A DNA stretch of 52,679 nt, taken from positions 1-52,679 of the forward strand of contig NZ_JACHJL010000030.1 in NCBI RefSeq assembly GCF_014203645.1, written 5' to 3'. How positions within the stretch are numbered: the first letter of the stretch is position 1; each line of letters begins with the position of its first letter. The stretch comes from Streptomyces zagrosensis. GTDB lineage: Bacteria > Actinomycetota > Actinomycetes > Streptomycetales > Streptomycetaceae. The notes under the pieces are model-generated. The model was not told the origin of the DNA. It saw only the letters and a program-made list of their open reading frames with translations, and did not search any database. Both the position numbers and the translations under genes were made by a program. Positions 1 to 8,128 of the stretch are shown here, piece after piece.

Positions 1-120
1 GCCGGGCCCGGGGCGGGCCCCGGGGCCGGGGGGGGGGGCCCCCCCGGGGGGGGGGGGGGGGGGGGCACCCCCCGCGGGGGGGGGGGGGGGGCCCCCCCCC
101 CCCCCCCCACCCCGGCGAAC
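1..120. other. G/C homopolymer stretch at window edge
   Basis: Nearly every base is G or C, in long runs (including an unbroken G run of more than 20 bases around positions 45-65 and a C run around 91-108). Nothing here resembles coding sequence or a regulatory site. It most likely reflects a contig end, a collapsed assembly or poor base calling, although a genuine G-rich terminus cannot be excluded from sequence alone. Confidence 0.7.
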
Positions 121-135
121 TCGGGCCCCGCGCCG

Positions 136-348
136 TTAGGCGTTGCTCGGGGCAGCGGATGAGGGGTTGGCCTCGGTGAAGGAAGAGTCTTCGGCCGGGT
201 GGTGGTTGAGGTCACCGAGCGCGTCGGTACGGCTCAGCGCTTTGCTCCATTCGGTCCCGGGCAGGTCGCTCTGAACCAACGGAGCGCCCACTGCTGTGAC
301 GGCACCTGCGACCACAGATGCCACGGTGAACATGTCGAGCATCTTCAT
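136..348 (-). CDS. small hypothetical secreted or membrane peptide
   Basis: A 70-residue reading frame starting at the ATG MKMLDMFTV. Residues 1-23 look like a short hydrophobic export signal (VASVVAGAVTAVGAP), followed by a polar tail rich in Ser, Ala and Pro with no motif I recognise. The frame stays open 47 codons further upstream, but that extension is polar, Cys-containing and unlike a signal, so the inner Met is preferred. No clear ribosome binding site precedes it. Streptomyces carry many tiny exported peptides of this shape. The call is weak and the gene may not be real. Confidence 0.35.
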   Translation of the reverse strand: MKMLDMFTVASVVAGAVTAVGAPLVQSDLPGTEWSKALSRTDALGDLNHHPAEDSSFTEANPSSAAPSNA

Positions 349-507
349 GTCCGGATCAACGGCCGGATACCGCGCGAAGTTACGCCCATATAGCCCTTGA
401 AAGGACTGATTTACGCACCTCGAAGTGTCGCATGCGTTCGTTTTTGTCTCCTCTGGCTCATTTCGCCCCACTCGCCCCAGTCGTTTCAACTGCCTGGCTC
501 GCTCGTC

Positions 508-2562
508 TCACACCTGCGGGCCATGCCCGGCAACTCCTCGCATGACGCGTCGTAGGTATTCCTTGCGATCGAGCGGATGGTGATCGGTGCGCTCTCGGAT
601 CGGGACCGTTCCACGGACCGGCTGGTAGCTGTCGAACGCGGATTCCAGTACGCCCTCGCCGCGGGTAAGGCCGGTCAACCGCTGCTCCAGCGCGTGCACC
701 GACGCGGCCGGAATGTCACCCTCCAGCAGACAGGACGCATCGCCCACGGCAGGGGGGCGCGGAAGGGCGCCGAGCCGCGCGAGAAGGGGCAACAGCACCC
801 CGACCGCGTCGGCGGGAGCCTCCAGCCGGAAACGGTGCATCGGCTCGTACACCCGGGTGCCCGCCTGGCGCAGTGCGGCCATCAGCACCAGCGGCGTCAG
901 CTGACGGAAGTCGCCAGCGGTACTCGACATGCTCTTATCGAAAACCGCGTGGGCGTTGCTTTGCCGAGCCGCGTAACCAGAATGCGTCAGGGTGACCACA
1001 CAATCGGCTACCTCCCAACCGTGCAGCCCTTGTTGCAGGGTTTGTCGAACGGTGTCCTCAACTGCCTTGATGAAGGCGTACGGCATGGACCCGAGCTCCA
1101 CCTCAAGCCGGAATCCCACCCCGGAACCAACCGGCGCCGGTTCAATGCGCAGCCCGACAGTGGCGAGAAACGCATTGGGCTCCTTGTGCATTACTTCCAC
1201 AGCTGAGCCCGTGCCGAGCACGCGTTCCGTGTGAATCGTGGTGGTCGCACGGAAGGCGACCTTGATGCCGTACTCATCCGCCAACGTCGCCTCGATGACC
1301 TCCTTCTGTACCTCGCCGTAGAGCGAGAGAAAGAGTTCCTGTCGGACCTCGTCTTGTCGAAGATTGATCAGCGGGTCCTGCTCGGCGAGTTGAGTGAGCG
1401 CGAGATGAAGGGCAGGCCGGTCGGTGGCGCAGCGCGGGGAGATCACCGTCTCCAGGCTGGGCGGCGCGAAGTGCTGGTTACGTATGCCGGGAGCAGGCTG
1501 GGCATCCCGCGCGCCTGCGCTCGGGCGCCCCGTATCTCCCGCAGCCGCGTCGATCGCGTCACCGATGCGAACCTTGCTGAGCCCCCACACCTTGCCAATC
1601 TGGCCCGCGCTCACCGTCGTGCGCCGCACGGCCGCGCCCTGGTCGAAGACGCTGATGGCGGTGACCTTGCCCTCGTATGCCGCGCCGAACCGCAGCCGGT
1701 CGCGGACGCGCAGGGTGCCTGACGACATCCGTACATACGCAATCTTCTCGCCGGCCGGGCCGCGTTCGACCTTGAAGACGCTGCCGGCCACCGGGCCGTC
1801 AACGGCACCACGCGCCGCGGGGAGCAACTCCCTGATCCCAACCGTCAGCGCAGCCACGCCCGCACCTGTGATTGCCGAGCCGAAGAACACCGGATGCACC
1901 AACGCGCGGCCGGTCTGCGCGGCCAACTCCGCGCGGAGCCGGTCGGGTGAGAGCGCCGACTCATCGTGCACATACGCGGCGAGCAGCGCGTCATCGTGAT
2001 CGACGAGGGTTTCGACGAGGGTCGCGGCGAAACGGACGTCGCCTAGGTCGTACGGCCTCACCGCTGCGTCACAGGTGCCCGCGTCAAGGACCGTGCCCAT
2101 GGGAACGACGGTAGGGGCCAGCTTCGCGGACAACTCGCGCAGCACACTCTCCTCGCGTGCGCCGCGTCGGTCGATCTTGTTGACGAAGATCAGGGTCGGG
2201 ATGCGCAGCCGCCGCAGAGCCCGCATGAGCACGCGGGTTTGCGCCTGCACGCCCTCGACCGCGGAGACGACGAGCACGGCGCCATCGAGCACGCTCAGCA
2301 CGCGTTCGACCTCTGCGATGAAATCCGGGTGCCCCGGAGTATCGACCACATTGACCGTCAGGCCATCGATGGCGAAGGACACGACCGCGGATTTGATCGT
2401 GATCCCGCGCTGTTTTTCCAGCGTCAGCGAATCAGTATGGGTGTTGCCGTCATCGACCCGGCCGACCTCATCGATGACACCAGCCGCATGCAGTAGCCGC
2501 TCGGTCAGGCTGGTCTTACCGGCGTCGATATGCGCGAGAATTCCCAAGTTCAACGTATGCAC
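508..2562 (-). CDS. OtrA/Tet(M)-type ribosomal protection GTPase (tetracycline resistance family)
   Basis: A 684-residue translational GTPase. The N-terminal G domain has G1 AHIDAGKTS (10-18), switch-I GITIKS (53-58), G3 DTPGH (74-78) and G4 NKID (128-131). Elongation-factor-G-like domains follow, including FAPPSLETVI and YGEVQKEVIEATLADEYG. The length fits the ribosomal protection family, which is EF-G-related and displaces tetracycline from the 30S A site; streptomycete OtrA is the closest relative I recall. The start is a GTG with GAAGGA 11 bases upstream; an ATG 1 base after that box opens another frame and is rejected. No tetracycline biosynthetic genes are visible nearby, so this is resistance without its cluster, or a housekeeping paralogue. 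Confidence 0.85.
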   Translation of the reverse strand: MHTLNLGILAHIDAGKTSLTERLLHAAGVIDEVGRVDDGNTHTDSLTLEKQRGITIKSAVVSFAIDGLTVNVVDTPGHPDFIAEVERVLSVLDGAVLVVSAVEGVQAQTRVLMRALRRLRIPTLIFVNKIDRRGAREESVLRELSAKLAPTVVPMGTVLDAGTCDAAVRPYDLGDVRFAATLVETLVDHDDALLAAYVHDESALSPDRLRAELAAQTGRALVHPVFFGSAITGAGVAALTVGIRELLPAARGAVDGPVAGSVFKVERGPAGEKIAYVRMSSGTLRVRDRLRFGAAYEGKVTAISVFDQGAAVRRTTVSAGQIGKVWGLSKVRIGDAIDAAAGDTGRPSAGARDAQPAPGIRNQHFAPPSLETVISPRCATDRPALHLALTQLAEQDPLINLRQDEVRQELFLSLYGEVQKEVIEATLADEYGIKVAFRATTTIHTERVLGTGSAVEVMHKEPNAFLATVGLRIEPAPVGSGVGFRLEVELGSMPYAFIKAVEDTVRQTLQQGLHGWEVADCVVTLTHSGYAARQSNAHAVFDKSMSSTAGDFRQLTPLVLMAALRQAGTRVYEPMHRFRLEAPADAVGVLLPLLARLGALPRPPAVGDASCLLEGDIPAASVHALEQRLTGLTRGEGVLESAFDSYQPVRGTVPIRERTDHHPLDRKEYLRRVMRGVAGHGPQV

Positions 2563-3071
2563 TACGAGTCATGTCCTTCGAAGAGATGGTGATTTCCCTT
2601 TGGTTGGACATGGACGCAGAACGCATAACCGTCTCCCTGGTTGCTGTTGCTGTTGCTTTTCGTGATGTGTGTTGGTGTATCGGCCCGTGGTGGGCCGGCA
2701 CCGTCGAGAAGTGCAACAGATGGCGAACTCAGGGGCAACCGAGTTATCGCCCGCGCGAAGCACCGCGCGCCGTGAGTCGTACGCCATAAGCCGTGCGCCG
2801 CGCTTCGTCGGCCATCGGCGGTGAGTGAACGTCGCGGGTGAACGGGCCGCTGGGGGCGGGGCGGCGGACGTTTCGGCGCAGGGCTGCCGCGGTACTCGCA
2901 GCCCGTGCTGCTACCTCGTGTGCTTGCGTCCCTCGTGGCCCCGACCGCGTGTCCGGCCCCGGCTTCCTTCCCGGATCGGGATCACTCCCCGATCCGCCCT
3001 CGCTCCTTGGCTTCGCGCTGCCGCCGCCCGGGTGGCGGCGCGGGTTCGAGCGCGGTGGGCGGTGGCGGGCG
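2563..3071. other. intergenic region between OtrA-like gene and CDGSH gene
   Basis: About 500 bases between divergent genes. Its left end holds the GAAGGA ribosome binding site of the GTPase gene and short overlapping minus-strand frames (for example one starting MSNQREITISSKD near 2611 that reads into the GTPase start). Such a frame could act as an upstream leader, as known for tetM, but no attenuator hairpin was identified. The right half is GC-rich with weak coding character. I see no gene in it. Confidence 0.4.
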
Positions 3072-3488
3072 GTGACGGCCGCACCACGGCCCGGAATCCC
3101 GGCGGAGGAGCCCGTTGCCCCGCCGGACGCCCCGCTCGGCGCCCAGCCTGGCACTCAGTTCGACGCAGACGCAGGAGCGGGCGGCGGTACGAGCGATGGG
3201 GCGGGCGGCGGTGCGCGCCCCGGGGCTCCCACGAGCGCCGCATCGGGCGCCGCACCGCAGGATGCCCAGCCCACGCGTGTCGCCCGACCCACGCGCGTCG
3301 TCATCGCGCCTGACGGCCCGCTGTTGATCGAGGGCCCTGTCGAGGTGGAGTGGGGCGACGGCCGCATAGCGCGTTCGGACCGCCCACAGGTGGCGCTGTG
3401 TGTCTGCCGCCGCAGCCGGTCCTTCCCCTGGTGCGACACCAGCCACCGGCGCAAGGAGCCACGGCAGCGAGGCGAGGCGCAGAACTGA
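3072..3488 (+). CDS. CDGSH-type [2Fe-2S] iron-sulfur protein
   Basis: From the GTG at 3072 the product has 138 residues. The C-terminal 65 residues form a CDGSH domain with three Cys and one His in the expected spacing: C110-V-C112, then R-S-R-S-F-P-W, then C121-D-T-S-H125. These bind a 2Fe-2S cluster in this family; the usual Gly of CDGSH is Thr here. Residues 1-70 are Ala/Gly/Pro-rich and probably disordered. The frame is open to a GTG at 2838 (216 aa), but that extension is low-complexity and no start is backed by a good ribosome binding site. It is convergent with the di-iron oxidase gene, a family with which actinobacterial CDGSH proteins commonly sit. Confidence 0.75.
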   Translation: MTAAPRPGIPAEEPVAPPDAPLGAQPGTQFDADAGAGGGTSDGAGGGARPGAPTSAASGAAPQDAQPTRVARPTRVVIAPDGPLLIEGPVEVEWGDGRIARSDRPQVALCVCRRSRSFPWCDTSHRRKEPRQRGEAQN

Positions 3489-3675
3489 GCCCGAGCCCGC
3501 TGTGCCCGCTGTCCTGCCGCGTACGCCGGCTCCCGCACGGCCCCGTACGCCCCCGGGCCACGCAGCCCATGCGCCCCGCTCCTCGCGGATCATCGCGCTG
3601 CCCGCCCAGCGCTGGCGCGTTGCACCCGCCCCATCGCGCCAGCGCAGCGCCTACCGTCCGGGCCGTCCTGACACG

Positions 3676-4737
3676 CTACGGCGCGGGTGCGAGAGTGGGC
3701 AGCGGCCCGCGCAGCGAGGTGGTTCCGCGCCGCCAGCAGTCCTGGATGTGCGCGCTGAAGCGGCCGTCCACGAAGTTCGTCGCCTGAATGCCGAAGACCA
3801 CCTCGCCGCGTAGTTCCGGCTGGACCTCAAGCAGCCCGCCGATCACCTCGCGGCGCATGAGTTGTTCATGTACGGCGTCGGCCTCGACGTGCTCGCTGTA
3901 GAAGTAGCGACATGCCGCCGGAGCGTCGAGCCGGTCGAGCACCTGGAGCATGCGTTTCGCGCCGGGTGCCGAGGCGATCTCCCCGGCGGCGAAGTGCCCC
4001 ACGATGGCGCCGCGGCGTGCGCGGTGCAGGCCCAGATACGACATGAGGTTGACCACGGCGAGGGTGCTGCCGGGTACGGCCTCCACATAGCCCCCGTACC
4101 GGGGGTCGAGGTCGGCTGCGGCCATCAGGTCGGCGAAGAGTTGGGAGTGCACGTGTTCCGCCCGGCCCGCGCCGAACTCGTCGTACTCGACTGCCACCAG
4201 CGCGGCCTTGGCCCGCCCGTACAGTCGGGGAATCACCCACGCCTGCGGGTCCGACTCCTTGAGCTGGTAGATGGAGCGGTGCGCGAACACCTCCCGTACC
4301 TGCTCCCACGTGCCCTCGCGCCGTAGGTGGTGCGAGAGTCCGGAGCCGTCCACCGGCTCGATGAGCAGGGCGTCCAGCTCCGCATCGAGGTCGGTCCCGC
4401 CGGCCACGTGGTCCCGTACGAAGCCACAGAAGGCATGCTCCAGTGCGCCGCGCAACCGCAGCAGGTCCGGCTGCCACTCCCAGTCCGGGTCCACGCCGGC
4501 GAAGCCCTCGTAGTGGAGCTCGTAGCACATGTACAGGGCCAACTGGAGGTCATCGCCGAGCGGATCGGCGCCGGCCACATCGCCCAGCGCCGCCTCGACC
4601 GGTCCTTGGCAGCCGCCGGTGGCCGGCCCCGCCAGCACCTTCGTCACCAACTCGGAGAGCGGGCCGCGTGCGGTGGGCACAGGGACCGGGGGCCGGGGCA
4701 CGGAAGCGGGGCGTTCATCGGACCTGACCGGGATCAT
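3676..4737 (-). CDS. iron-containing redox enzyme, haem-oxygenase-like di-iron oxidase fold
   Basis: A 353-residue protein starting at ATG 4737 with GGAGG seven bases upstream; the open frame continues far upstream but lies antisense to the ligase gene and is discarded. The signature of the iron-containing redox enzyme family is visible: CYELHYEGF (71-79), EYDEFG (184-189) followed by H197, and a late helix with E282, H283, E285, D287 and H290 in YSEHVEADAVHEQL. These Glu/Asp/His residues match the di-iron ligand pattern of haem-oxygenase-like oxidases. The family oxidises or cleaves small molecules, but the substrate cannot be read from sequence. It is transcribed divergently from the YbdK-type ligase gene, sharing a 180-base promoter region. 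Confidence 0.8.
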   Translation of the reverse strand: MIPVRSDERPASVPRPPVPVPTARGPLSELVTKVLAGPATGGCQGPVEAALGDVAGADPLGDDLQLALYMCYELHYEGFAGVDPDWEWQPDLLRLRGALEHAFCGFVRDHVAGGTDLDAELDALLIEPVDGSGLSHHLRREGTWEQVREVFAHRSIYQLKESDPQAWVIPRLYGRAKAALVAVEYDEFGAGRAEHVHSQLFADLMAAADLDPRYGGYVEAVPGSTLAVVNLMSYLGLHRARRGAIVGHFAAGEIASAPGAKRMLQVLDRLDAPAACRYFYSEHVEADAVHEQLMRREVIGGLLEVQPELRGEVVFGIQATNFVDGRFSAHIQDCWRRGTTSLRGPLPTLAPAP

Positions 4738-4917
4738 GGGCAACCTCCACACAGTTGAGTCTCCCCGAGTGCCCAGCCGTGCGCCGTCCACGCGTGGCGC
4801 AGCAGGACGGCGGCCCCGCTCCGGCCCGGCCCCGCTCGTATGCCGCTGTTCGCACGCGATGCGCCCTGCCGCGCCGTACGTCGCGACAGGGGGCGAACGG
4901 CGGGCAATGCTGAGGCG

Positions 4918-6147
4918 ATGAACGGGAGCGGATACAAGGCCGGACACGGGACGCACACGCATGCAGGACCGCCCACGGTGGGCGTGGAGGAGGAGCACTT
5001 CCTCGTACACCCCGACAGCCGGGCCGTGGAACCCGCCGGGCCGCGGGTGGTCGCACGGGCCGCGGAGGCCCTGGGCGACCTGGTCTCCGGGGAGTTCACC
5101 GACTACCAGATCGAGGTGAAGACCACGCCCTGTACAACGCCGGCGGAGCTCCACGAAGAGCTGATCCGGCTGCGGGCCGCCGTCGCGTCTGCCGCAGCGG
5201 CAGAGGGCCTGCGGGTGTGCCCCTCGGCCACGCCGGTGCTCGGCGGAGCGGGTCCTGTGGTAGTCGGGGACCACCCGCGCTACCGGACGAGCGTGGACCT
5301 GTTCCGATCGATGATCGATGACTACGCCATCAGCGCGCTGCACGTCCATGTGCACCTGCCCGACCGCGAGCTCGCCGTGCTCGTCGGCAACCATCTGCGG
5401 CCCTGGCTGCCACTCCTTGTGGAAATGAGCGCGAACTCGCCCTTCCACGGCGGCAGGGACACGGGATACGCGAGCTGGCGCTCGGTGATTCGGGGCCGGT
5501 TCCCCTGCCTGGGGCCACCCCCGTACGCCGAGTCCTTCGCCCACTACCAGCAGACCGCTGCCGCGATGGCGGAGACGGGCTCGATGCCGTTCGCCGAGCT
5601 GCCCTTTTGGGACATCCGGCCGCACCCGCAGCTGCCGACCTTGGAGGTGCGCTGCATGGACGTGCCGGCCGACCCCGCGGACACCGCCGCACTCGCCGCG
5701 GTCACCAGGGCCCTGGTAGTGACGTCGGCCGGGCTGGTACGCAGCGGCGACCCGGGCCCGCGGACGTGCGGCGAGCTGCTGCGCTCCGCCTACTGGTACG
5801 CCACCCGCGACGGCTGGTGGGGCCGCGGCGTGGACGCCCTGTCCGGCGCCGTCCTGCCCGCCCCGGAGCGCGGCATCCGGCTTCTCGAACACGTGCGCCC
5901 GGCGCTGGAAGACCATGGCGATGTGGAGGTGGTCACGGCATTCTTGGGGCGGCTGTCGCGGCGCGGCTCCGGAGCGCACCGCCAGCGCGCCGTGGCCGGG
6001 CGCCCGGGCGGGCTGACCGCCGTGGTGGACGACCTGACGAGCCTCACCGCGAGCCCGCGGACGACCACGGTCGGCGCAGTGGAGGAGAGCGTTCCTGCTT
6101 CACCGCAATGGCGGAGCTACCAGGACGTACCACCAGAGGCCGTGTGA
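4918..6147 (+). CDS. YbdK-type carboxylate-amine ligase (glutamate-cysteine ligase GCS2 family)
   Basis: A 409-residue protein from the ATG at 4918, with a modest GAGG upstream. The start is supported because the family signature TVGVEEEHFLVHP (20-32) begins near the N terminus. Further family features are the PFxG-like SPFHGGRDTGYASWRS and a WDIRPHPQLPTLEVR segment containing conserved Arg and Glu. GCS2 enzymes join an amino group to the gamma-carboxylate of glutamate or a similar acid using ATP. Actinobacteria make mycothiol rather than glutathione, so the true substrate is unlikely to be plain Glu+Cys. Its neighbours are an iron oxidase, a dioxygenase and a methyltransferase, which would suit a small modification pathway. 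Confidence 0.8.
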   Translation: MNGSGYKAGHGTHTHAGPPTVGVEEEHFLVHPDSRAVEPAGPRVVARAAEALGDLVSGEFTDYQIEVKTTPCTTPAELHEELIRLRAAVASAAAAEGLRVCPSATPVLGGAGPVVVGDHPRYRTSVDLFRSMIDDYAISALHVHVHLPDRELAVLVGNHLRPWLPLLVEMSANSPFHGGRDTGYASWRSVIRGRFPCLGPPPYAESFAHYQQTAAAMAETGSMPFAELPFWDIRPHPQLPTLEVRCMDVPADPADTAALAAVTRALVVTSAGLVRSGDPGPRTCGELLRSAYWYATRDGWWGRGVDALSGAVLPAPERGIRLLEHVRPALEDHGDVEVVTAFLGRLSRRGSGAHRQRAVAGRPGGLTAVVDDLTSLTASPRTTTVGAVEESVPASPQWRSYQDVPPEAV

Positions 6148-6226
6148 GTCTACTGAGGAGGGATTGGGGTACTGGGAAATGCCGAGGGGGAGGCGTCGGC
6201 CCTACCCGGCAACACTGGAGGAGCCT

Positions 6227-7057
6227 ATGGAGGACACCCCGACCATGCAGAGCCTGACGTCAGCCCGCGCCGCGGCGATTGGCGGCCCGGGCGACCTACG
6301 GCGACATGGCTTCGCCCGCTACCGCGCGGAGGACCTCGGCGTGTCGCTGGCCGCGCACGCCGGCGACCTGGCACAGATCACCGGCGCCTACGCTCAGCTT
6401 CCCCCGGACCCGTACGCCCCCACCACCAACCGATTCCGCCGCTACTCGCACGCTGTCTATCTGCCCTGGACGCGAGAGCTCTCCTTCATCCCCGGGGCAC
6501 CGGACGCCACCTACGGCTCGGTCACCGAATACTGGCAGGACGGCCACAATCCGGAATACCCGGACATGCGGCGCCGCCTGCCCGACATCCCCGCCGCGCT
6601 GCAAAGCAATGCGCTGCTCCAGCACCTCATCCACTCCGACATCGAGCAGGCCCTGTGGCTGGAGGAACTCCAGCGGGCCCCGCTGTACATCGGCGTACAC
6701 CTGATCAAGCTGGCCGTGAGTGACCCGGCAGAGATCGCCGTATCGTCTCCCAACTGTCTGCACCAGGACGGCGGTTCGTCCGCCACGTTCACCTTCGCCC
6801 ACCTGGTGAGCTGCGGAAACATCAGCGGCGGCGAGAACGTCATCGCCACGCCGGAAAGCGCCGGGCGGCAGCCCGACGATCTGCCGCCCGATGACCTCCA
6901 TGCGCGCTTCACCCTGAACGACCCGCTGGACGGCTATGCCGTCCATGACCATCGGGTCAGCCACTACGTCGGCCCGGTGCAACTCGGCGACGGCCCCGGG
7001 CCCGGTGAGCGCCGCATCCTCATCATCGGCATGGCCCCCTACGCGCCACGGCTGTGA
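6227..7057 (+). CDS. Fe(II)/2-oxoglutarate-dependent dioxygenase family protein
   Basis: A 276-residue protein of the 2OG-Fe dioxygenase family that includes bacterial amino-acid hydroxylases such as isoleucine 4-hydroxylase. The facial triad is visible as H179-Q-D181 in NCLHQDGGS and a distal His (H246 in HRVSHYVGP), with a likely 2OG-binding Arg in ERRILIIGM (262-263). The start at 6227 is chosen for GGAGGAG just upstream; an ATG at 6245 and a TTG at 6164 are alternatives. Only 79 bases separate it from the ligase gene, so both are probably co-transcribed. It likely hydroxylates an amino acid or a small amide, but the substrate is unknown. Confidence 0.75.
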   Translation: MEDTPTMQSLTSARAAAIGGPGDLRRHGFARYRAEDLGVSLAAHAGDLAQITGAYAQLPPDPYAPTTNRFRRYSHAVYLPWTRELSFIPGAPDATYGSVTEYWQDGHNPEYPDMRRRLPDIPAALQSNALLQHLIHSDIEQALWLEELQRAPLYIGVHLIKLAVSDPAEIAVSSPNCLHQDGGSSATFTFAHLVSCGNISGGENVIATPESAGRQPDDLPPDDLHARFTLNDPLDGYAVHDHRVSHYVGPVQLGDGPGPGERRILIIGMAPYAPRL

Positions 7058-7268
7058 ATCGGCCCCTTACGCGGCACGGTGACGAACCGTAAAACCGCAG
7101 GCCAGCACAGGACATGAGCGCACCGGTCGGAATGCGATACCAGCATGCCGACCTAAAAGACACAGAGGAGCGCGCCGGGTGGTGCGTAACACGAGCGCGC
7201 GCCGGCCGGTGCGCGCATCGGCAGCCGGCTCAGCCGCGGGCGCGGTGAGGCCGGGGGAGAGACGACAG

Positions 7269-7952
7269 GTGGACACGATGCTGCTGAAAACGTGGGGTGT
7301 GTACGGGCCGCAAGGCGATTCCTTTCTGCTCAGAGAGGCCCTGTTGAGGGCGTCGGTGCCCACCGGCGCCCAGGTCCTGGACGTGTGCACCGGCACCGGC
7401 TTGATCGCGCTGACGGCGGCCAGGCTCGGCGCCCTGCGGGTGCGGGCCGTGGACACGTGCTACCGAGCGGTGCTGACCGCCCGGTGCAACGCACGGTTGA
7501 ACCGACTACCGATACGCGTCGAGCACGGCGACTTCCGCTCCTGCCTGACGGCGAGCCAGCGCTATGACGTGATCACCGCCAACCCGCCGTACGTCCCCTG
7601 CCCCAGCGAAGCCGACCGGGGACGAGGCAGGGCCAGGGCGTGGAACGCGGGCCTCGACGGGCGCCGTTACGTGGATCGGCTGTGCGCCATGGCCCCGGAG
7701 CTCCTCACCGAGGACGGCATGATGCTCATCGTCCACTCCGCCCTGTGCGAACCGGAACAGACCCTGCGGCTACTCGGCGAGTCAGGTCTCAAAGCGTCGA
7801 TCGTGGCTCGCCGTAACCAGCCTTTTGGACCGGTCCTCACCTCCCGCGCCACGTGGCTGGCGGACCGCGGGCTGATCGACCGCGGCCAGGCGGAAGAGGA
7901 ACTCGTAGTCATCCGCGCCGACCGCGTCCCCTCAACGGCGGCTGTGGGCTAG
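7269..7952 (+). CDS. HemK2/MTQ2-family S-adenosylmethionine methyltransferase
   Basis: A 227-residue class I methyltransferase. SAM-binding motif I is VLDVCTGTGLIAL (37-49) and the catalytic N/Q-methyltransferase motif NPPY lies at 105-108, preceded by YDVITA. HemK-type enzymes methylate a Gln or Asn side chain in proteins, classically in release factors, but this short HemK2-like branch is not the chromosomal prmC. The start is the GTG at 7269, seven bases after GGGGGAGAG; the ATG at 7278 is an alternative. It follows the dioxygenase in the same direction after 211 bases. HemK2-like genes often accompany the iron-containing oxidase and CDGSH genes in Streptomyces (recalled, not checked). Confidence 0.8.
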   Translation: MDTMLLKTWGVYGPQGDSFLLREALLRASVPTGAQVLDVCTGTGLIALTAARLGALRVRAVDTCYRAVLTARCNARLNRLPIRVEHGDFRSCLTASQRYDVITANPPYVPCPSEADRGRGRARAWNAGLDGRRYVDRLCAMAPELLTEDGMMLIVHSALCEPEQTLRLLGESGLKASIVARRNQPFGPVLTSRATWLADRGLIDRGQAEEELVVIRADRVPSTAAVG

Positions 7953-8070
7953 CCACTCAGCGGCTCCGCTGCGGCACGGTTGCGGGTTCGCGGCCCGCCG
8001 CGGCCGGGTCGTAGGCCCGCGCGTTCAGGGAGGCGTCGCGCGGCGCGGCGTGGTGGGGGAGTGGTGGGGC

Positions 8071-8116
8071 GTGTCGTATCGCGTGTCGTCGTGTCGCGTC
8101 GTGTCGTGTCGTGTCG
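8071..8116. repeat. GTGTC-type simple repeat
   Basis: A short degenerate tandem of GTGTC / GTCGT units fills the space just beyond the stop codon of the TetR gene, between it and the convergent methyltransferase gene. It has no coding character. It may be a replication-slippage tract with no function. Confidence 0.6.
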
Positions 8117-8128
8117 GGGAAAGGTGGC

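Noticed and set aside
2571..2789. Small plus-strand frame upstream of the OtrA-like gene
   Set aside because: No family features and opposite to the likely leader; start ATG coincides with the GTPase ribosome binding site region by chance.
4738..5979. Upstream extension of the di-iron oxidase frame
   Set aside because: The extension is antisense to the YbdK-type ligase gene and lacks family similarity; a GGAGG-ATG start exists at 4737.
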